This document shows, one piece after another, positions 53,195 through 56,570 of a DNA stretch of 56,570 nt. This DNA comes from Holtiella tumoricola (GTDB lineage Bacteria; Bacillota; Clostridia; Lachnospirales; Cellulosilyticaceae). The DNA lies in contig NZ_JAQIFT010000037.1 in assembly GCF_027857615.1 (NCBI RefSeq), positions 1 to 56,570 of the forward strand, written 5' to 3'. The first letter of the stretch is position 1. Each line of letters opens with the position of its first letter. Under the pieces are notes generated by a model. The model was not told the DNA's origin and did not search any database. It worked only from the letters and a program-made list of their open reading frames with translations. Both the position numbers and the translations under genes were made by a program.

Positions 53195-54385
53195 ATGATT
53201 TCAGATAAAATGAAAAACCTCGTTGCAAATAGCTCAACGATTCGTGCAATGTTCGAAGAAGGCAAACGCCTTGCTGCTATCCATGGTGAGGAGAATGTTT
53301 TTGACTTCAGCCTTGGAAATCCTAATGTGGTTCCACCAGATTCTGTTAAAGAAGCCATATTAGAAATTGTTAATGAAGAAAATCCTAATGTCCTTCATGG
53401 GTATATGAACAATTCAGGCTATGAAGATGTTAGAAATACAATCGCTACTTTCCTTAATGAGAAACACCAACTCGACCTTAACGCAAATAATATTGTTATG
53501 ACTTGTGGTGCTGCTGGTGGCTTAAATATCATCTTAAAGACGATCTTAAATCCCGAAGACGAAGTGATTGTTTTTGCACCATTCTTTGGTGAATACCGTA
53601 ACTATGTGAGTAACTTTGATGGTAAAATTGTCGTTGTGCCACCTGATACAACAACTTTCCAACCTAATATGGAGGCCTTAAAAGCTGCCCTCACTTCTCG
53701 CACAAAAGCAGTGATCATCAATTCACCTAATAACCCAACAGGTGTTATTTACTCAGATAGCACCCTGAAACAACTTGCTTCTATTTTAGAAGAAGCACAA
53801 GGTACATTTGGTACTTCTATTTATCTTATTTCAGATGAACCTTACCGTGAGATTGCTTACGATAATGCTACTGTACCTTATGCACTTCATTACTACAACA
53901 ATACATTCATCGGTTACTCTTATAGCAAATCACTTTCTCTTCCTGGAGAACGTATCGGTTATATTGTTGTTCCAAATGAAATGGCTGATTTTGATGATGT
54001 AATGTCTGCACTCAATGTAGCTAATCGTATCTTAGGCTTTGTTAATGCACCATCTCTCTTCCAAAAAGTTATTGGTAAATGTATTGAAAGTGAAGTTGAT
54101 GTATGTATTTACGAGCGTAACCGTGATCTACTCTACAATCATTTGACAAGCATAGGTTTTGAATGTATTAAGCCTGAAGGTGCTTTCTATCTCTTCCCTA
54201 AAACACTTATTGAAGATGATAAAGCATTTTGTGAAACTGCTAAACAATTTAACTTACTTCTTGTACCTGGATCAGCATTTGGTTGCCCTGGTTATACACG
54301 TTTAGCATATTGCATCAGTTACGAACAAATTGAACGTTCTCTACCAGCATTCACAAAACTTGCTGAGTACTACAAAAATAACTAA
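53195..54385 (+). CDS. Class I/II pyridoxal-phosphate aminotransferase
   Basis: A 396-residue aspartate-aminotransferase-fold enzyme. It shows FSLGNPNVVPP, NSPNNPTGVIYS, the SDEPYREIAYD loop and the PLP lysine in YSYSKSLSLPGERIGY, with GSAFGCPGYTRLAYC near the end. Substrate unresolved. The ATG at 53195 has AGAGGAG upstream; the longer reading from 53126 has none. Monocistronic. Confidence 0.92.
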   Translation: MISDKMKNLVANSSTIRAMFEEGKRLAAIHGEENVFDFSLGNPNVVPPDSVKEAILEIVNEENPNVLHGYMNNSGYEDVRNTIATFLNEKHQLDLNANNIVMTCGAAGGLNIILKTILNPEDEVIVFAPFFGEYRNYVSNFDGKIVVVPPDTTTFQPNMEALKAALTSRTKAVIINSPNNPTGVIYSDSTLKQLASILEEAQGTFGTSIYLISDEPYREIAYDNATVPYALHYYNNTFIGYSYSKSLSLPGERIGYIVVPNEMADFDDVMSALNVANRILGFVNAPSLFQKVIGKCIESEVDVCIYERNRDLLYNHLTSIGFECIKPEGAFYLFPKTLIEDDKAFCETAKQFNLLLVPGSAFGCPGYTRLAYCISYEQIERSLPAFTKLAEYYKNN

Positions 54386-54550
54386 TCAAAGACCTTAGTT
54401 TGTGCCAAAAGCTGCAAAAACCTTTAAAATGCCTACTAAATGTATACATAATCCTAACTACTTGGATCAATAAATAATTTGAAAACCTTATTTCTTAAAA
54501 TGATTCTAAAGTAAATATATTTTTAAATATAAAGCGTTAACTTTATTTAT
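54386..54550. other. Intergenic stretch with no recognised gene
   Basis: AT-rich spacer after the aminotransferase gene; no ORF with a ribosome site, hairpin or promoter of note seen before the terminator at 54551. Confidence 0.5.
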
Positions 54551-54600
54551 ATAGAAGAGCTATAAAACTAATGAAATTCTTAGTTTTACAGCTCTTCTAT
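54551..54600 (+). terminator. Terminator downstream of the aminotransferase gene
   Basis: A 20-base stem with one mismatch (54551-54570 with 54581-54600) and U-run; 165 bp after the stop. Confidence 0.8.
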
Positions 54601-54636
54601 TTTTATGGCTTCATAAATATTCATTTTATCTATGTG

Positions 54637-54667
54637 TTGACTCTTACGTTACGTCATACACTATACT
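54637..54667 (+). promoter_or_regulatory. MerR-type promoter with 19-bp spacer
   Basis: TTGACT (54637-54642) and TATACT (54662-54667) are separated by 19 bp, the over-long spacing typical of MerR-controlled promoters. The spacer holds a dyad around ACGTTACGT. Confidence 0.75.
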
Positions 54668-54721
54668 ACAAATGAGCAAAAAAATAATCTATTTTACTCA
54701 TACCAGGAAAGAAGGTGTAAC

Positions 54722-55459
54722 ATGGAACTCAAAATCAAGGAAGTTGCTAAGCTTACAGGTGTAACTGTACGTACACTTCATTATTATGATGAGATTGGTT
54801 TGCTTCATCCAAGTCATATTACAGACGTCGGTTATCGCCTTTATGATGATGAAGCACTTGCTCGGTTACAACAAATTTTATTTTTTAAAGAACTAGAATT
54901 TCCGCTTAGTCAAATCAAAGAGATTATGGCAAATCCACACTTTGATACTACAGATGCACTTCTTCATCACAAAGCACTTCTTATCAAAAAGCGAGACCGC
55001 CTGAGTAATCTTATTGACTTGGTAAATACCACTTTAGAAGGAGAACATGAAATGAATTTTGATGCATTCGATATGACTGAAATAGAAAAATGTAAAGAAC
55101 AATATGTCGAAGAAGCTGCCAAACGCTGGGGAGATAGTGATGCCTATAAAGAAAGTGTAGCTAAGACAGCTTCCTATGGCAAAAAGGAGTGGAATCAAGT
55201 GAATGAACTCGCAAATGAAATTATGAAAGCATTTGCTGACAATATGGATAAAGAGCCAAGTGACCCTGTGGTTCAATCTCTCGTTAAACAATGGCAAGAT
55301 CATATTACAAAGAATTTCTATCACTGTACAAACGAAATCTTAGCAGGACTTGGACTAATGTATATAGGCGATGAACGCTTCACTAAAAATATAGATACAC
55401 ACAAAGAAGGACTTGCTCAGTTTATAAGTGATGCTATTGCAGTTTACTGCACAGAATAA
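54722..55459 (+). CDS. MerR family regulator with TipAS ligand-binding domain
   Basis: A 245-residue TipAL-like regulator. The MerR helix-turn-helix is at 1-70 (KIKEVAKLTGVTVRTLHYYDEIG, read KIKEVAKLTGV and TVRTLHYYDEIG), then a coiled-coil dimer helix (75-115), then a TipAS domain (about 125-245) with RWGDSDAYKES and CTNEILAGLGLMYI. Such proteins bind peptide antibiotics and activate their own promoter. GAAGGTG precedes the ATG. Confidence 0.9.
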   Translation: MELKIKEVAKLTGVTVRTLHYYDEIGLLHPSHITDVGYRLYDDEALARLQQILFFKELEFPLSQIKEIMANPHFDTTDALLHHKALLIKKRDRLSNLIDLVNTTLEGEHEMNFDAFDMTEIEKCKEQYVEEAAKRWGDSDAYKESVAKTASYGKKEWNQVNELANEIMKAFADNMDKEPSDPVVQSLVKQWQDHITKNFYHCTNEILAGLGLMYIGDERFTKNIDTHKEGLAQFISDAIAVYCTE

Positions 55460-55469
55460 ATATTTGTTT

Positions 55470-55731
55470 AAGTGAGGGGGGAGTTATATTTAGTCTACTT
55501 ACGTGAGTTGGCTAGTTGGATTCTCCTTCACCTGCTTCACTTCGCTTTCAGAGAAATGTAACTCATTCAAAAATAATAACGGTGTGAACTCACTTCGTTC
55601 AGACAGCACACCTAAAACCACTATTTTTTCATTTCGAACATTTCTTATCTGAAAGCTACGTAGGCAGGTTCCGGAGAACACACCTATCCCGCTCACTGAG
55701 CCAAGTCTACTAAATATGTACGCCCTCACTT
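55470..55731. repeat. 262-bp nested palindrome (long imperfect hairpin)
   Basis: Successive helices nest without crossing: AAGTGAGGG (55470-55478)/CCCTCACTT (55723-55731), TTTAGT/ACTAAA (55489/55709), TTGGC/GCCAA (55508/55700), TTCTCC/GGAGAA (55521/55673), CCTGC/GCAGG (55531/55664), GCTTTCAG/CTGAAAGC (55544/55649), AGAAATGT/ACATTTCT (55552/55638), GGTGTG/CACACC (55581/55607), TGAAC/GTTCA (55585/55597). Begins 10 bp after the merR stop. Confidence 0.88.
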
Positions 55732-55972
55732 TGTGGGCTGCGCCTGCGAAGAGATTACTAAACTGCATGTAGCTTATATTCTAAGTCCATCCTCGAAAAA
55801 AGCTCCATGGAGGTCACCCACGCATCACCGCCCTTTTCTACTCAGAAAGTTAAGTTTTCACTCCCAGTGACACGCCGTGGTGAAGAGATAGGAGTAAATG
55901 TTTCTTCTTCGGAAGGAGCTATTATGTGATGGGCTGTAAGGTAAGTTATTGTATGGAAACTTCCTCCGCAGA

Positions 55973-56095
55973 CTTTTTAGAGAGGCTTAGTGAATGGAAT
56001 CAAACTGGTTTTAGGGAAATGTTTGAAGAAAAGTGAACTTCTTTTCTGAGTTTTGACCGTTAGTTTGATGAAATGAACTTAGCCTCTCTTAAAAG
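55973..56095. repeat. 123-bp hairpin
   Basis: Arms 55973-55987 and 56081-56095 pair over 15 positions with one mismatch, with inner helices ATCAAACT/AGTTTGAT (55999/56062) and GAAAAG/CTTTTC (56028/56041). Confidence 0.85.
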
Positions 56096-56194
56096 TTGGA
56101 ATGCAATAAGCTTGCCTACATGCCCTCACACTTAACCAAATATTTAATTGCTGAGTTAATCTAACCGTCTTATTCACATCAATCTACTTCCAAT

Positions 56195-56413
56195 CTAAAT
56201 TTGTACACAATGAATAATATATCCACCTCTAGCCATATCCACTTGAGCTTCGTAAAGATCTTTCCCTAAATAAAAAGTAACAGGTTTTTCTTTGCTTACA
56301 AATTCTAAAGGTTCTTTATCTCCTTGACTATATTTCTCTATATAATTACAAATATCTTCTGTAGTGGGATAAGTAAGTGACTCTTCTAAATCAATTAGGA
56401 AACCTTTTTTCAT
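56195..56413 (-). CDS. Hypothetical protein, 72 residues
   Basis: Not recognised. A soluble acidic protein starting MKKGFLIDLEESLTYPTTED and ending GGYIIHCVQI. The pattern VTFYLGKDLYEAQVDMARGGY suggests a small beta-rich fold (read VTFYLGKDLYEA and QVDMARGGY). The ATG at 56413 follows AGAGGGG, and a TTGACA promoter lies 50-75 bp upstream, so it is likely a real gene. Confidence 0.65.
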   Translation of the reverse strand: MKKGFLIDLEESLTYPTTEDICNYIEKYSQGDKEPLEFVSKEKPVTFYLGKDLYEAQVDMARGGYIIHCVQI

Positions 56414-56461
56414 ATTAAACCCCTCTTTTCTTTTTCATTTTATTAAGTACTATATTCCTAC

Positions 56462-56490
56462 TATAAACCTTCCACAAGCTAGAATGTCAA
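56462..56490 (-). promoter_or_regulatory. Promoter of the 72-residue protein gene
   Basis: TTGACA (56490-56485), 17-bp spacer and TTTATA (56467-56462). Confidence 0.65.
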
Positions 56491-56518
56491 TAATTTTCCA
56501 CAAAATTATTTTTTTAAC

Positions 56519-56557
56519 GCAAAAAAATCCACAGAATAAACAGGTTATCCGTGGATT
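56519..56557 (-). terminator. Terminator of a gene beyond the right edge
   Basis: Stem AATCCAC (56526-56532) with GTGGATT (56551-56557), extended imperfectly inward, followed on the minus strand by a seven-U run. Confidence 0.7.
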
Positions 56558-56570
56558 AAAACAAAAAAAG

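Larger units (their letters stand above)
55470..56129. ncRNA. Candidate large structured RNA or mobile palindromic element
   Basis: A gene-less block, visibly more GC-rich than its surroundings. It contains the 262-bp nested hairpin, a second long hairpin at 55973-56095, a cUUCGg tetraloop stem on the plus strand (55905-55914), other short helices (AGCTCC at 55801/GGAGCT at 55915), and an alternative closing helix GTGAGGG (55472)/CCCTCAC (56123). An 89-codon minus-strand frame here is a by-product of the palindrome. Strand, ends and identity are unknown. Confidence 0.4.

Noticed and set aside
55499..55768. 89-codon open frame on the minus strand
   Set aside because: It lies almost wholly in the nested palindrome, has no ribosome site, and its composition (Ser, Arg, Glu-rich, no fold signature) fits chance reading of a structured element.
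56461..56560. DnaA-box-like TTTTCCACA and ATCCACA motifs suggesting an origin
   Set aside because: Too few and irregular, no dnaA or dnaN nearby, and the rightmost pair are the arms of a normal terminator.
1..56570. CRISPR array, prophage, insertion sequence or rRNA
   Set aside because: No regularly spaced repeats, transposase, integrase, phage structural genes or rRNA motifs were seen.

Overview
The window is AT-rich DNA from a low-GC, Gram-positive, strictly fermentative or anaerobic bacterium, almost certainly class Clostridia. Pointers are the SCIFF peptide with its radical SAM maturase beside secD/secF, a siroheme AsrABC sulfite reductase, a clostridial-type soluble nitrate reductase cluster with molybdopterin genes, HemZ, a T-box leader in front of hisS-aspS, and a tRNA-Lys gene without an encoded CCA end. 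The overall look suggests Lachnospirales (Cellulosilyticum-like), but that is an impression, not a proof. No phage, insertion sequence, rRNA or CRISPR array is visible.

Layout. 1-4.2 kb: amino-acid-type ABC binding lipoprotein, a FUSC-like membrane protein, and a PilZ-containing processive glycosyltransferase. 4.2-7.7 kb: T-box-controlled hisS-aspS. 7.8-17.2 kb: housekeeping genes (GNAT, hemZ, metallo-beta-lactamase-fold hydrolase, dtd-rel, recJ-apt, S1-domain protein). 17.5-21.2 kb: two chemotaxis receptors, the first broken by an in-frame amber codon. 21.4-26 kb: tRNA-Lys, secF, secD, scfB, scfA and a TIGR04086-type membrane protein. 26-29 kb: PHP phosphoesterase, two small exported or anchored proteins, and a CBM9-like protein. 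29.2-33.1 kb: trehalose operon (treR, PTS IIBC, phospho-alpha-glucosidase). 33.2-34.5 kb: GNAT and YdcF-like proteins. 34.7-51.7 kb: anaerobic respiratory and molybdenum island: asrABC, a Crp-type regulator, nitrate reductase catalytic and electron-transfer genes, a TDT-family channel, mobA, and a ten-gene molybdopterin and molybdate operon. 52-55.5 kb: M42 peptidase, aminotransferase, MerR/TipAS regulator. 55.5-56.1 kb: a gene-less block dominated by two long nested hairpins. The window ends with a small hypothetical protein and a terminator for a gene beyond it.

The strongest system-level observation is that the Crp-type regulator at 37.7 kb carries the CRP-like recognition helix RETISR, which should read GTGA. 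GTGA-N6-TCAC palindromes (or a one-mismatch version) lie exactly 41.5 bp upstream of the predicted start of three operons: asrABC, the nitrate reductase operon, and the molybdopterin/molybdate operon. This is textbook class II activator geometry. In the nitrate reductase case, the same bases form the stop codon of the regulator gene, its transcription terminator hairpin and the activator site. Together the island looks like one regulon that supplies nitrate reductase, its cofactor and its molybdate, plus a siroheme reductase that might also consume the nitrite produced.
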